Origin: CBDCUQ01 sp965222835
Lineage (GTDB): Bacteria > Pseudomonadota > Alphaproteobacteria > Rhizobiales > Hyphomicrobiaceae
Assembly (NCBI GenBank): GCA_965222835.1
Contig: CBDCUQ010000002.1
Location: 1 to 64,000, forward strand
Direction of reading: 5' to 3'
DNA: 64,000 bases
Shown here piece by piece: positions 24,322 to 32,591 of this stretch. Each line of letters starts with the position of its first letter. The stretch's first letter is position 1. Under the pieces are notes generated by a model. It was not told where the DNA came from, made no database searches, and was given only the letters and a program-made list of their open reading frames with translations. The position numbers were made by a program, and so were the translations under genes.

Positions 24322-25674
24322 TTAGAACTCGATCCGCGCGCCGACAGTGCCGACGGTTGAATCCTGACTGGCACCGAGCGAACCGGATGCATCAAAGCCA
24401 GGACCAGACGCACTGCCTGCAATTCCAGCCTCGACTTCATACTGGCGAATCGTGGCGAAGAGATCCATGGCAGCATTATCAACCGCCTGAACCACGCCAG
24501 CTCCCCAATAGGTCACTTCGGCCTCGCCGGTTATGCTGACGCTCACGGGGCCAAACGTCTCGCGCCACTTGGCCTCGACATCCATTTCGCCGTATTCGCC
24601 ATAGAGCGTGGTCCGGCCTAAAGCAATCCACTTGGCCTCGATGCCTCCAGTGGCCTGCCAGCCTTCGGTGTCAAGATCGATCGGATTAACGCCGAAGAGG
24701 CTTGTGAGCCCGTCGAAGAGACTGCCGTCACCGGCTGCGTATGTGCCGCCGATGAATAGCCCCGTGGGAACGTGCAACACTGTGCCGGTCACGTTCCAGG
24801 TTTCGAGGTCGACAACATCTTCAGCGACAACAGTCGTTGCGCCGCCGCCATTAATGACAACGCCCTGTCGGAATCCGGCGCCACCCATAACTTTGAAGGC
24901 ATCGAACTCGCCCGCATAGCGTATCGCAACATCCCCGGCCTCGTCGTCATCGTTTCCAGGTGCCCATGAAGCTGAGAGCACGATCCCGGACCAGGCCGGG
25001 GAATCCCAGCGAATGAGGCTGGCACGGTTGCCATCAAAAATGTCGGCGGCATCCCCGGCCTCTGGGCCGGTCAATGGGCGCAGACTGAGCGGGGTCCGTG
25101 CGACGGACACGTTAACCGGGGTCAGCTTGTCCATGTCGTCTGTGGCCTGCGAGGCATGCCCCAGGGTCAGGCTGCCGAGCGTGTTGCTGCGCGCGTAAAC
25201 GTAGCTCTTGCGCAGATAGACGTCCTGCGTATCGCTGCCCTTTGCGCCATCGGCGACATACCCGCCAAGCCCCACCTCAAGCACGTATCCAATGGTAACG
25301 GACTGAGTTGCCTTGGCCGAACCCATGAATCCGACAAAAGTCGGCTCGTTTGAGTTGTCCGTGATGCTTTGTCCGTCACTGCCGCCGAACTTGCCGGAAG
25401 CACTGCCACCAACGCCATTGATCTTGTAGCTGCCTTTCCAGTGGATGGGGTCGTCGTCCCAAACCAGCAGGCTTTTGCTGGCTTGCCCATACACTGTGAG
25501 CGTCACTTTCCGGTTGCCCTTGCGGGCGACGCTTGATTCCAGCTCTGCGATTCTCTCTTCCAGATCCGCACAGCAGCTGCCGCCGAGATCGGCGGCAGAA
25601 GCAATGCCGATTGGCATTGTGATGGCCAACAGCAGCGCGCCAGTGCCTGCCGGGGCCGATGAGATCGTTCTCAT
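24322..25674 (-). CDS. Outer-membrane porin, host-like, encoded by the phage
   Basis: 450 residues. A signal peptide (about 1-28, cleaved after IGIASA) is followed by LGGSCCADLEERIAELES and ARKGNRKVTLTVYGQASKSL, the N-terminus of porins of Hyphomicrobiales, where it forms a short coiled coil and then the first beta strand. Alternating strands with Trp/Tyr girdles follow and the protein ends in Phe (VGARIEF), the BAM recognition signal. It should form a trimeric 16-strand pore in the host outer membrane. Sited between late genes, with a terminator-like hairpin after it and its own 150-base leader, it looks like a moron. It may alter receptor availability or block superinfection. Confidence 0.85.
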   Translation of the reverse strand: MRTISSAPAGTGALLLAITMPIGIASAADLGGSCCADLEERIAELESSVARKGNRKVTLTVYGQASKSLLVWDDDPIHWKGSYKINGVGGSASGKFGGSDGQSITDNSNEPTFVGFMGSAKATQSVTIGYVLEVGLGGYVADGAKGSDTQDVYLRKSYVYARSNTLGSLTLGHASQATDDMDKLTPVNVSVARTPLSLRPLTGPEAGDAADIFDGNRASLIRWDSPAWSGIVLSASWAPGNDDDEAGDVAIRYAGEFDAFKVMGGAGFRQGVVINGGGATTVVAEDVVDLETWNVTGTVLHVPTGLFIGGTYAAGDGSLFDGLTSLFGVNPIDLDTEGWQATGGIEAKWIALGRTTLYGEYGEMDVEAKWRETFGPVSVSITGEAEVTYWGAGVVQAVDNAAMDLFATIRQYEVEAGIAGSASGPGFDASGSLGASQDSTVGTVGARIEF

Positions 25675-25750
25675 GGGTCTGTTCCTCTTGTTGGGATACG
25701 CAGCACTAAGCAGAAGGAGAGAAGTCCGCCCTGCTCGCTCTTTGCAAGAA

Positions 25751-25769
25751 TGTCAAGGACCGCTTTACA
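25751..25769. promoter_or_regulatory. Weak match to the phage operator, upstream of the porin
   Basis: TGTCAAG-GACCG-CTTTACA has the same 7-5-7 layout as the operators at 54378 and 54459, with three differences. It lies about 75 bases before the porin start. It may be chance. Confidence 0.3.
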
Positions 25770-25828
25770 CTTTGTAGTCCAGTTTCCGATTCGGTCGTCA
25801 CAGAACGGCCACAGATGCATTGCACATC

Positions 25829-26413
25829 TCAGGCGCTGGGTGACTCCCCATCTTTCCCAGCACTAGCCGATCCGTAGGGACCCCCTGTTTTGCGTACGTC
25901 GGTGAGTTCTGCTTCCGGCCACGTCTCACGGATCGGCGCCAGGAGTGAGATATACTCCTTGATGTCGTCCTCCCACTTAATCATAAACTTAAGCGTCCTG
26001 GAGAGAGCCTCCAAATGCTCCTCTGGGACGCCGTGAGCTGTCGACAGGCGCCGCAGATCTTCGAAGGCCTGGACTTGATCGGTTAGGCTTGTTTTTGCCA
26101 TGGGTGTGGTAATCCTTATTTTGGGCGTGCGCCACACAATACCAAAGCGGCCGGATTTCACCTCGCGCCGCTTACCGCTGTCGACAATGGCGCCCTCGCT
26201 GTAAAGCTCTGAAACGCGCAGGCGAACGCGCTGAACCTGGCTCTCACCAAGGAGATCGCTGATCTCATCAACTGTCAGTCCATCCGGGTTGCGATCGATA
26301 AGGTTGCAGATCTTGCTCTTATGGGCCGAGAGATACGCTCTCTTAATTGACTTTGCCGCCGCTTCTGACGTGTCCGGCGCTCTATACCCAGCCCCGTCGT
26401 CTGTCCTTGGCAT
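25829..26413 (-). CDS. Winged-helix protein with helical C-terminus
   Basis: 194 residues. A helix-turn-helix-like segment lies at about 35-75 (KSKICNLIDRNPDGLTVDEI, then QRVRLRVSELYSEGAIVDSG), followed by a beta wing and a helical C-terminal half (LTDQVQAFEDLRRLSTAHG). DNA binding is likely; it may regulate late genes or act in packaging. It overlaps the next gene by one base. Confidence 0.55.
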   Translation of the reverse strand: MPRTDDGAGYRAPDTSEAAAKSIKRAYLSAHKSKICNLIDRNPDGLTVDEISDLLGESQVQRVRLRVSELYSEGAIVDSGKRREVKSGRFGIVWRTPKIRITTPMAKTSLTDQVQAFEDLRRLSTAHGVPEEHLEALSRTLKFMIKWEDDIKEYISLLAPIRETWPEAELTDVRKTGGPYGSASAGKDGESPSA

Positions 26414-26844
26414 TACTGCGCTCGTTCATCGTGCATGTTCTGGAAGAACATCTGTCGGGCCCTATCGAAGAGCGAGACCTGTTTTGCTGATCGGATTGTC
26501 TGTGCGATATACCGATCGACGTGAATGCTGATCTTTGCTGCCGGAGATACGGAACGGAGTACTGCGATATCCGGGTCAAGGCCTTTATCGCGCAGGGACC
26601 AATAAGCAGAAGCGCGGATGTCACTCATCACCCACTCTGGAGCTACGCCGCGCACAAGCTGATCGGCGAAGTTCCCGACAATCGGATTCTGCATGCCAAC
26701 GGCACCAGCGATCGGCATATTGGCTGGGACGTCTCGAATCCCGGCCGACTTGAATACCTCGCCCTCGAGGGCGCGCGCCTGCATTGCCGCTGCTGCCGGA
26801 GCAACACCGATCAACTGCAAAAAGCTGCGCCGGTTTTTGATCAT
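26413..26844 (-). CDS. Protein with twin-arginine-like N-terminus
   Basis: 143 residues starting MIKNRRSFLQLIGVAPAAAA. NRRSFLQ followed by a hydrophobic Ala-rich stretch matches a Tat signal (S-R-R-x-F-L-K) with a possible cleavage after MQARA. The mature part is unrecognised, with a basic SIHVDRYIAQTIRSAKQV helix. If exported, it would be a folded periplasmic protein. Confidence 0.55.
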   Translation of the reverse strand: MIKNRRSFLQLIGVAPAAAAMQARALEGEVFKSAGIRDVPANMPIAGAVGMQNPIVGNFADQLVRGVAPEWVMSDIRASAYWSLRDKGLDPDIAVLRSVSPAAKISIHVDRYIAQTIRSAKQVSLFDRARQMFFQNMHDERAQ

Positions 26845-27287
26845 TGCACGCCCTGCATCATCAGCTTCATGTAGACCAGGTAGCGGATGAGATCATCAAT
26901 GCACTCCAGGCTCTCGTCGCCCGGCGCGCAGCGTGCCACGTGTGCCAGCTGGTCATCGATGCGGATTCGCACCTGAGCAAGGGCATCGAGTTGCGAAAAG
27001 ACATTGATCGGATGCATGGTGGCGTTGCCGCTATCTCGATCGCGAAGAATAGCTTCCTCGTGGCCGATCAGCTGCTCACGCAGCGCATACTCGAAAGGCG
27101 GCACGGATTGTGCGGGCGCATGCGGATCTTTCGCCGCGACAGCCTGCTGCATACCCTCACGCCCGGCGAAGTACGCAGGAGGCGGAGGTGACGACGGACG
27201 CATCTGGTTATGTGTATCCTGGTAGTGGTCGCGGACCACTTTCGGCATCGCGGACGATGACGGCAGTGGTGGTGTTTGGTTGCTCAT
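26841..27287 (-). CDS. Unknown helical protein near terminase
   Basis: 148 residues from ATG 27287; an upstream extension is not needed. A Pro-rich N-terminal 55 residues, then helices (FEYALREQLIGHEEAILRDR, QLDALAQVRIRIDDQLAHVA, IDDLIRYLVYMKLMMQ). It overlaps the Tat-like gene by four bases. Function unknown. Confidence 0.55.
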   Translation of the reverse strand: MSNQTPPLPSSSAMPKVVRDHYQDTHNQMRPSSPPPPAYFAGREGMQQAVAAKDPHAPAQSVPPFEYALREQLIGHEEAILRDRDSGNATMHPINVFSQLDALAQVRIRIDDQLAHVARCAPGDESLECIDDLIRYLVYMKLMMQGVQ

Positions 27288-27288
27288 A

Positions 27289-27543
27289 TCAGTCCCCGCT
27301 GAAGTTTGCGTACACCCAGTCTTCGGACAGTAAGTCTGTCTGAGAAGCAAGCCACGGCACAAGATTGCCCTCCACAGTTTTCATATAGATGTCGGGCAAA
27401 CTCATCTTGCTGTTGTTGTCCGGCCTCTGCAGGCCGATGTACATGCCCTTGCCGTTCCAGCCCTGGCGCGCCAGGAACTTGCCTTGCTTGAGTTCGGCTA
27501 GTGCGTGGCTGAAACTCATTACTGCAGTCGACGATAAGCTCAT
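27289..27543 (-). CDS. tad2: DUF2829 / Tad2-like anti-Thoeris protein
   Basis: 84 residues from ATG 27543, which overlaps the stop of a tiny membrane-peptide gene (TAATG). MSFSHALAELKQGKFLARQG, then WNGKGMYIGLQ, MKTVEGNLVPWLASQTDLLS and EDW fit DUF2829. That family includes Thoeris anti-defence 2, which sequesters the gcADPR messenger made by ThsB. Length and the WNGKGM and PW..SQTDLL..DW blocks agree. It sits in a late-operon stretch of small genes. A second start at 27519 would remove eight residues. That this copy inhibits Thoeris is inferred from family. Confidence 0.72.
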   Translation of the reverse strand: MSLSSTAVMSFSHALAELKQGKFLARQGWNGKGMYIGLQRPDNNSKMSLPDIYMKTVEGNLVPWLASQTDLLSEDWVYANFSGD

Positions 27544-27617
27544 TAGATATCCCCGGGTCCACTTGCAATCACGACGATCGTGATCAGAAACAATGTCCAC
27601 ACCACCAACGCGGTCAC
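27543..27617 (-). CDS. 24-residue membrane peptide coupled to the Tad2-like gene
   Basis: GTG 27617 follows AGGAG by seven bases. The peptide is almost entirely one hydrophobic helix (TALVVWTLFLITIVVIASG plus PGDI). Its TAA overlaps the Tad2-like ATG, so the two are probably translated together. Confidence 0.5.
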   Translation of the reverse strand: MTALVVWTLFLITIVVIASGPGDI

Positions 27618-27621
27618 GGCT

Positions 27622-28104
27622 TCACTCCTCTGTACTTGGCGACAGACGTGGCGGCAGCTGCGCTTTAATGGTCTTGTAGAGGTTATGCTCCTCCGGCACG
27701 TCAAGCAGCATGAAGGGAAGCAGGGACTGGCCGTATAGCACCGCCGCTTTCTTGGCCGCCACGTTGCCTTGCGCCAGCTGAATGGCAGGCATCAGCTCGT
27801 CGATGTGCCGGTGTGTGACGATCTTGACCGTGTCGATGTCCATCTCACCGAAGACATCTGTGATCTGCTGGTAGAGACCCTCGAGAACGTCGTCGACTGG
27901 AAAGCCCGCAAAGTCGCCATCCTGGAAGACGTCCTGGCGGACCTCTTGGGGAACGTCATTGCGCGGCACGCGAAGAAGATCAGGGGAAAGACCAGGCTCC
28001 GGGAATGTATGTGACTCCGTCATGGCCACCGGCTCAACCGTCTTGGGAACGGATTTTGTCCTGGCCTTCGTCTTGGCAGGCTTACTTGGCGCAGCTCTAG
28101 GCAC
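27622..28104 (-). CDS. Unknown protein with basic N-terminus
   Basis: 160 residues from GTG 28104 (AGGAGG nine bases upstream), overlapping the upstream stop. Lys/Pro-rich first 30 residues, then an acidic helical domain (VDDVLEGLYQQITDVFGEMD, TVKIVTHRHIDELMPAIQLA). No family recognised. The part of the frame upstream of the GTG is a shadow of the neighbouring gene. Confidence 0.55.
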   Translation of the reverse strand: MPRAAPSKPAKTKARTKSVPKTVEPVAMTESHTFPEPGLSPDLLRVPRNDVPQEVRQDVFQDGDFAGFPVDDVLEGLYQQITDVFGEMDIDTVKIVTHRHIDELMPAIQLAQGNVAAKKAAVLYGQSLLPFMLLDVPEEHNLYKTIKAQLPPRLSPSTEE

Positions 28105-28438
28105 TGGCGGGCGCCTCCTGTTTGGTTTTCTCGGCCTCGGCCCGCATCTTGGCGAGTTCCTTTTCCTGAGCCTCGAGTTTACCTTCAAGCTCCAGGACAT
28201 TTTTGGAGAGCCACTGGACGTGCTCGCGTGCCGCACCGATATCCATGCGCCCGATGTAGAGAATTGCCTCACCGATAATGGTGACCAGGGCGGAGATCAC
28301 CGACGTCGGCAGAAAGCTCGTCGGCTGCAAAAGAGGGATGAGCGAATTGTAGACCGTGTCCGCTTGTCTCGCGACCACTTGCGAGAAGTGCTGCTGATGC
28401 TCCGCCTGAGCGGCAGCAGCCGACGGATTGTTGCTCAT
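28097..28438 (-). CDS. Coiled-coil protein near terminase
   Basis: 113 residues. A helical N-terminal half with a hydrophobic SVISALVTIIGEAILYIG stretch, then a coiled coil (WLSKNVLELEGKLEAQEKEL through AEAEKTKQ). Could be a small assembly or membrane-associated protein. Function unknown. Confidence 0.55.
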   Translation of the reverse strand: MSNNPSAAAAQAEHQQHFSQVVARQADTVYNSLIPLLQPTSFLPTSVISALVTIIGEAILYIGRMDIGAAREHVQWLSKNVLELEGKLEAQEKELAKMRAEAEKTKQEAPASA

Positions 28439-28458
28439 GGAAGGATCTCCGGTTTGGA

Positions 28459-29013
28459 TTAAGACGCTTTGCGGGTGCGTCGCCCGGGTTTGGCGGGGGT
28501 GGACACAGGGGGAGCGGCAGGCGACAGAGAAGCACCTGGTTCCGCCTCCGAATTGTGCCCAACCCCAAACTGCGGAACGACAGGCGCCAGGGGCCCGCCG
28601 GGCTGGGCGAGACTGACAACCTGTCGAGAAAGAGAAAGGATGGCCGAAAGTGTGTTCTGGGCCTGCTGGTTTTGTCCAAGCTGTGGGCGAATGTCTTTAA
28701 GAGCCTTCTCCAGAAGCTCACGCAACGGGATGTTGACGATGAGCGCAGCGTCGGGGCTGGTCATGCGAAGACCGATCAGGATCTCGTTGCCCTCGGCGCG
28801 CACGCCGACTTCTGCCGATTCGGAGAACTCACGCACGGCCCCGACAGCCTGCTGGGCCACAATCTGGCGCATCTTGGAGCTGGCGGCATCCATCAGTTGC
28901 TGGACCTCGCCTCCGTCATTCCAGGCCTGCGTTGCGTTTTGCTTGTCCCAGGCGCGGGCACCATCGATCTGAACGGCCGTCTTGCCGAAGTACGTTTTGC
29001 CGACTGCGCTCAT
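28459..29013 (-). CDS. Unknown protein, Gln/Ala-rich
   Basis: 184 residues. The N-terminal 120 residues look folded (DGARAWDKQNATQAWNDGG, NEILIGLRMTSPDAALIVN). The rest is Gln/Pro linker and a short basic end (KPGRRTRKAS). A weak operator-like sequence lies 58 bases upstream. No family recognised. Confidence 0.58.
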   Translation of the reverse strand: MSAVGKTYFGKTAVQIDGARAWDKQNATQAWNDGGEVQQLMDAASSKMRQIVAQQAVGAVREFSESAEVGVRAEGNEILIGLRMTSPDAALIVNIPLRELLEKALKDIRPQLGQNQQAQNTLSAILSLSRQVVSLAQPGGPLAPVVPQFGVGHNSEAEPGASLSPAAPPVSTPAKPGRRTRKAS

Positions 29014-29070
29014 GGTGGCCCCTTTTTAGACGCGAATCATCGCGCGACGGTATGGCGATTTGTGAGGGGG

Positions 29071-29089
29071 CGTCAAGTAATGGTTGTCA
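29071..29089. promoter_or_regulatory. Weak match to the phage operator
   Basis: CGTCAAG-TAATG-GTTGTCA shares the 7-5-7 layout of the 54378/54459 operators with three differences. It lies in the gap before the 29013 start. Confidence 0.3.
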
Positions 29090-29311
29090 CGCGGTGCCGA
29101 TGTAATCCACATTAACCCCGAGCGCCTCGCGCATCTTTTTCCACACCTGGTAGGGGTAGGTCTCGATAATCCCCGAGCCCCCGCAGTAGAAGCAATTGCG
29201 CAATTCACCGTCGCAGGCGCAGTCGACCGGAAAGCCCTCGTGGCATTCCGATAGCGCCATAAGCATATCGCGCGGCGTCCAGCCGCCGCTGTTGTGTTCC
29301 GTATTGTCCAC
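29087..29311 (-). CDS. Small cysteine-rich protein between terminase and late genes
   Basis: 74 residues. CACDGELRNCFYCGGSG is a DnaJ-type zinc-binding pattern. MDNTEHNSGGWTPRDMLMAL precedes it. It lies right after terL. Probably binds zinc; function unknown. Confidence 0.55.
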   Translation of the reverse strand: MDNTEHNSGGWTPRDMLMALSECHEGFPVDCACDGELRNCFYCGGSGIIETYPYQVWKKMREALGVNVDYIGTA

Positions 29312-29323
29312 GGGGGCGAGCCC

Positions 29324-31159
29324 CTATAATCGACCATATCCTCGACGCTTGCGGGGCTCCGGCCGCTCGTCGAATAACGAGAAGTCATCATCTAGTTCCT
29401 CGCGTTCTGCCCGATTCGAGACGCCAGGGCCATTGTAAAGTCCGCGCGGGCGCTCTTCGACATGCAACTGTGTGCGCATCAATGCGAGTTCGTCGCGCTC
29501 GTCCTTGTCGAGTTCGTCGTAGGCCGTCTGGAAGAGCCAGGCGTCACGGAAGTAAGCGAGCGCGCAGGTGACGGTGTCGACGAGATCGTCGTGCGTGCCG
29601 AACGGAAACGCCGCACACTGGTCGAGCACCTTTTCCGTTTTCTTGCCGGGTACATACCAGACCGAGCCTGCTTCAAGCACAAAGGCGATCGCGTGCGCGC
29701 GCGGGATCTTACCCTTGGCGCCAGGCTTGCCGCGTGGAAGCCAGTCGTGCACCGGAAACCGCAGGCGGCGCATTTCCTGAATCAGCTGAATGCCGGAGGC
29801 ACGCTTTTCGATCAGCACCTTGTCGGGCTTGAAAAGCTTGCAGTGCTCTTTGACATGGCGCATGAGATGCACGGCTTGAACCTGCTCGTGCCAGGCCCCA
29901 AGAAGAATCACGTGCCGGTGGCTGAGATACTCCTCGCCGGTCGTCTTTTTGGAGGTATTTCGAAAAATCCCCCAGGCCGTCATCGCCGATTCATCGCTCT
30001 CCTCCTCCTCTTCGAAAGCCGTGTCATAGGCAAGGAAAATGAGTTCACACTCCGGAAGCTTTTCCTTGATCCAGGGGCGCCAGTAGTCTTTGGAAAGAAT
30101 CGCGCCTTCATTGGGTGACGGCCTTTGTTGATAGAGAGAGGCCCAGGTGCGGGCAAGTGTACCGCCTTTATTTGCCGTGGTTGCATAACGAATGGCGTTC
30201 TTTTCTTTAAAATACTCCGGCCACAACATCTCGCCATAGGTCTTCTCGCCAACTTGGATGGTGTTGAGTTTTCGTCCGAGAGGATCGTCCTTGTGTTCGG
30301 CCAGGAGTGGCAGATTGATGATGCGGAAGAGGCGCCCGTCAGCAGTGCGCCAAGGACCAGATTGGCCCTTCCAGTCCTCGCCGAGAAGACGCCCACAAAG
30401 ATCGTCTTCATGCCAGCGCGTCATAATGATCAGGATTTTACCGTCTGGCTTCAAGCGCGTTGAGACATCGTCAGTATAAGATTGCCAGCGCTTTTCGCGA
30501 ATCACCTCCGAATCAGCTTCCTCACGATTCTTAAAAGGGTCATCGATAATCATGTAATCGGCGCGAATACCGGTAATGGTGCCGCCTAGGCCCGAGGCGC
30601 GGTATTGCGAGCCGTTGGTCAGGCTCCACTCGTTCACAGCCTGGTTGTCGCCGACAATGGTCGTGCCCATCACACGCTGGAAGTCGGCACTACGAACGAT
30701 GGTGCGAACGCGACGGCCGAAGCGCACCGCCAGATCATCGCCATAAGAGGTCGAGATCACGTCACAGGTCTTGCGCCCCATCAGCCAGGCGGGTGTCAGG
30801 ACCGACGCATAGGAGGACTTTGCCGAGCCCGGTGGCATGAAGATCATTACGCCGTCATAGCCACCAGAGGGGTTGTCGGCTAGCTCCTGAACGGAATCTA
30901 GTATCAATTTATGATGTGCAGCGGGAGTGACTTTGATTGGGAAGAATGTCTCACTTTCATCCTCGGAAATCGGAACGCCGGGGACTTCCATACGGTTAGC
31001 AAAGGCCTCAATGAAATCGCGGCCACGCTCCCAGTATTCGGCTTCGAGCGCCTCTTCGTATTCCGCCAGCTCCTCATCGGTAAGAGCAGCAATTTCTTCA
31101 GGCTTAAGGGATGAGAACTTAGGCTCCGGCAGGCTCCGGATCACCATCGAACTTGTCAT
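29324..31159 (-). CDS. terL: Terminase large subunit
   Basis: 611 residues. The ATPase domain has Walker A GSAKSS near 111-116 (preceded by FMPP) and Walker B MIIDDPF near 203-209, with GTITGIRADY before it and IIMTRWHEDDLCGRLL (coupling motif) after. The nuclease domain starts near 370 with LAYDTAFEEEEESDESAMT, supplying acidic metal ligands, and later FGTHDDLVDTVTCALAYF. This matches motor-nuclease terminases that cut and pump DNA into the procapsid through the portal. The start overlaps terS by 41 bases; a second ATG lies four codons in. Confidence 0.92.
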   Translation of the reverse strand: MTSSMVIRSLPEPKFSSLKPEEIAALTDEELAEYEEALEAEYWERGRDFIEAFANRMEVPGVPISEDESETFFPIKVTPAAHHKLILDSVQELADNPSGGYDGVMIFMPPGSAKSSYASVLTPAWLMGRKTCDVISTSYGDDLAVRFGRRVRTIVRSADFQRVMGTTIVGDNQAVNEWSLTNGSQYRASGLGGTITGIRADYMIIDDPFKNREEADSEVIREKRWQSYTDDVSTRLKPDGKILIIMTRWHEDDLCGRLLGEDWKGQSGPWRTADGRLFRIINLPLLAEHKDDPLGRKLNTIQVGEKTYGEMLWPEYFKEKNAIRYATTANKGGTLARTWASLYQQRPSPNEGAILSKDYWRPWIKEKLPECELIFLAYDTAFEEEEESDESAMTAWGIFRNTSKKTTGEEYLSHRHVILLGAWHEQVQAVHLMRHVKEHCKLFKPDKVLIEKRASGIQLIQEMRRLRFPVHDWLPRGKPGAKGKIPRAHAIAFVLEAGSVWYVPGKKTEKVLDQCAAFPFGTHDDLVDTVTCALAYFRDAWLFQTAYDELDKDERDELALMRTQLHVEERPRGLYNGPGVSNRAEREELDDDFSLFDERPEPRKRRGYGRL

Positions 31160-31547
31160 CTGTCTCCTCGACGATCTCGGCCTCTTCGACGTCCGCAGAT
31201 CTCAGCGCAGCGGACATGACCATGCGGGCCTGCAGGCGGAGGATTCGCTCCTCGCGGTCAATGCGATCAAGATGGGCAACCTCAGACTGGACCTTCAGCT
31301 CCTGAGGAACCTTGCCCTCGAGGCGCTGCCAGAGTTCCCGGATGGACTTGATGCACCCGGCCTCGGCCTGCTCGAGCAGCTTGTTGGCGATATTCCGGGC
31401 GCGGTTGCGATCCTCGGCCAGGAGCATCCTGACCTGATCGGTAATAATTTTGGTCTTGGCCTTGCCGGACGGGTTGCCGGAGACACCCTTAGGAAAGGGT
31501 GTGCCCTTTGGCACCTCTTTCTTTTCGGCCTCGACTGGCGTGCTCAT
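31119..31547 (-). CDS. terS: Terminase small subunit candidate (DUF5681-like)
   Basis: 142 residues. GTPFPKGVSGNPSGKAKTK is the FxxGxSGNPxGR signature of DUF5681 proteins, which are often encoded just before terL. A helical middle (LAEDRNRARNIANKLLEQAE) and an acidic C-terminus follow. It should recognise the pac site and load TerL; that role is inferred from position. Only about 30 bases separate its start from a strong minus-strand terminator. Confidence 0.7.
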   Translation of the reverse strand: MSTPVEAEKKEVPKGTPFPKGVSGNPSGKAKTKIITDQVRMLLAEDRNRARNIANKLLEQAEAGCIKSIRELWQRLEGKVPQELKVQSEVAHLDRIDREERILRLQARMVMSAALRSADVEEAEIVEETDDKFDGDPEPAGA

Positions 31548-31579
31548 GTCCCCTGCCTACCCGATTCGCTAAGCCGACG

Positions 31580-31608
31580 AAAAAGGGGGAGCGCGGCTGC
31601 CCTCCCCC
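31580..31608 (-). terminator. Rho-independent terminator before terS
   Basis: Minus-strand stem GGGGGAG / CTCCCCC with a ten-base loop, followed by TTTTT. It would stop leftward transcripts that have run from the small-gene block and antisense through the MarR-like gene, isolating the late operon or acting as an antitermination target. Confidence 0.75.
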
Positions 31609-31901
31609 AGTCGTATCCCACTCTCAGAACACGAACCTCAAACAAATGAGGCTGCGCGATGCCGACACTAAGTAAATCGGCGAGTATTGTTGTACCTGAT
31701 CTCTTCTATACTTGCAACCCTCCAAGTTTGACACTGTCAATACTTTGCAGAATTTTTTTCACTTGAGTCCGGGAAGCAGCTATCCGAGAATACTGGATAG
31801 TTGCTCTATGCAACCGGAAGATAGGTGCCGTTTGACATCTCTCACCGAGGTACCCTATATGCCGAGAGACATCTGTCATCAGGAGGGAGGCTGACATTTC
31901 A
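31609..31901. promoter_or_regulatory. Divergent control region between terS and the MarR-like gene
   Basis: No gene fits here. The minus strand has a possible promoter TTGCAA-N17-TACAAC near 31716-31690. The plus strand has TTGAGT-N17-GAGAAT near 31763-31791. Two inverted repeats stand out: TTGACACTGTCAA (31728-31740) and a 10-bp imperfect pair GCAGCTATCC / GGATAGTTGC (31776-31804), the latter over the rightward -10. Both are operator-like, probably for the adjacent regulator. Confidence 0.5.
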
Positions 31902-32252
31902 ATGCTTCTAGACACCGAGGCCCTGAAGGTGATGCGGGAACACGACCCGGATCTGACCAGCGCCTCGCTTGTAGTGTTCTCCGTCGTCTGCGAGCACGAA
32001 GGTCTGACTGTCGGCGAGATTGAGAGCCGGGCCGGTCTGCCCAAGCGGGGCGGGCGGCGCGCCTTCCGCCAGCTCGTCGATCGTGCAACCCGCAACGGCG
32101 AAACCATGCCGGGCTTGGTTACTCTCGAGCAGCATGAAGATGACGGCCGCTACAAGCGCGTCTTTCTCACCACGCAAGGCGAGCAAATGCGCAAACAGAT
32201 CCAGGTATGTGTAAAGAAGTCCTTGACAGGCCAGAGCGCAGCTGGCTTCTAA
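31902..32252 (+). CDS. MarR-like winged-helix regulator
   Basis: 116 residues. TSASLVVFSVVCEHEGLTVG then EIESRAGLPKRGGRRAFRQL gives a winged helix-turn-helix, followed by VTLEQHEDDGRYKRVFLTT (beta wing, as in MarR: D.R...V.LT..G). It lacks the long C-terminal dimer helix. Divergent from terS with palindromes between; it may control late transcription. Confidence 0.65.
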   Translation: MLLDTEALKVMREHDPDLTSASLVVFSVVCEHEGLTVGEIESRAGLPKRGGRRAFRQLVDRATRNGETMPGLVTLEQHEDDGRYKRVFLTTQGEQMRKQIQVCVKKSLTGQSAAGF

Positions 32253-32363
32253 TCAGAGCCTCGGATTAGCGGGGTAGTCCGGGGCATTTGCTCCTGCTTT
32301 GAGAGTGGCAGTGGAGCATGGGGCGGGGATTGCGGTGCTCCTATTGGAACTCCCCGTCCCTCC

Positions 32364-32585
32364 TTATCTGACCGGCCAGCTATCAATCAGTGTAGCCGTG
32401 CCATCTTCGTTCAACATGTGAAACGGTAGCGTATGCTCACCCGCAATTGCCTCGTTGGGAATGGTGTGCGGGTGATACAAAGCGTCTGGATCAAAGAGCA
32501 CTCGGCCGTAGAGATATTCACCGCGAACGCCGTCGCTCTCAAATTTCTCGCGCCTGTAGTTCTTCACAAATCGCCTCACCGTCAC
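32364..32585 (-). CDS. Unknown small protein
   Basis: 73 residues: basic start MTVRRFVKNYRREKF, then EYLYGRVLFDPDALYHPHTI and FHMLNEDGTATLIDSWPV. Last gene of the leftward small-gene block. No family recognised. Confidence 0.55.
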   Translation of the reverse strand: MTVRRFVKNYRREKFESDGVRGEYLYGRVLFDPDALYHPHTIPNEAIAGEHTLPFHMLNEDGTATLIDSWPVR

Positions 32586-32591
32586 TTCTCC

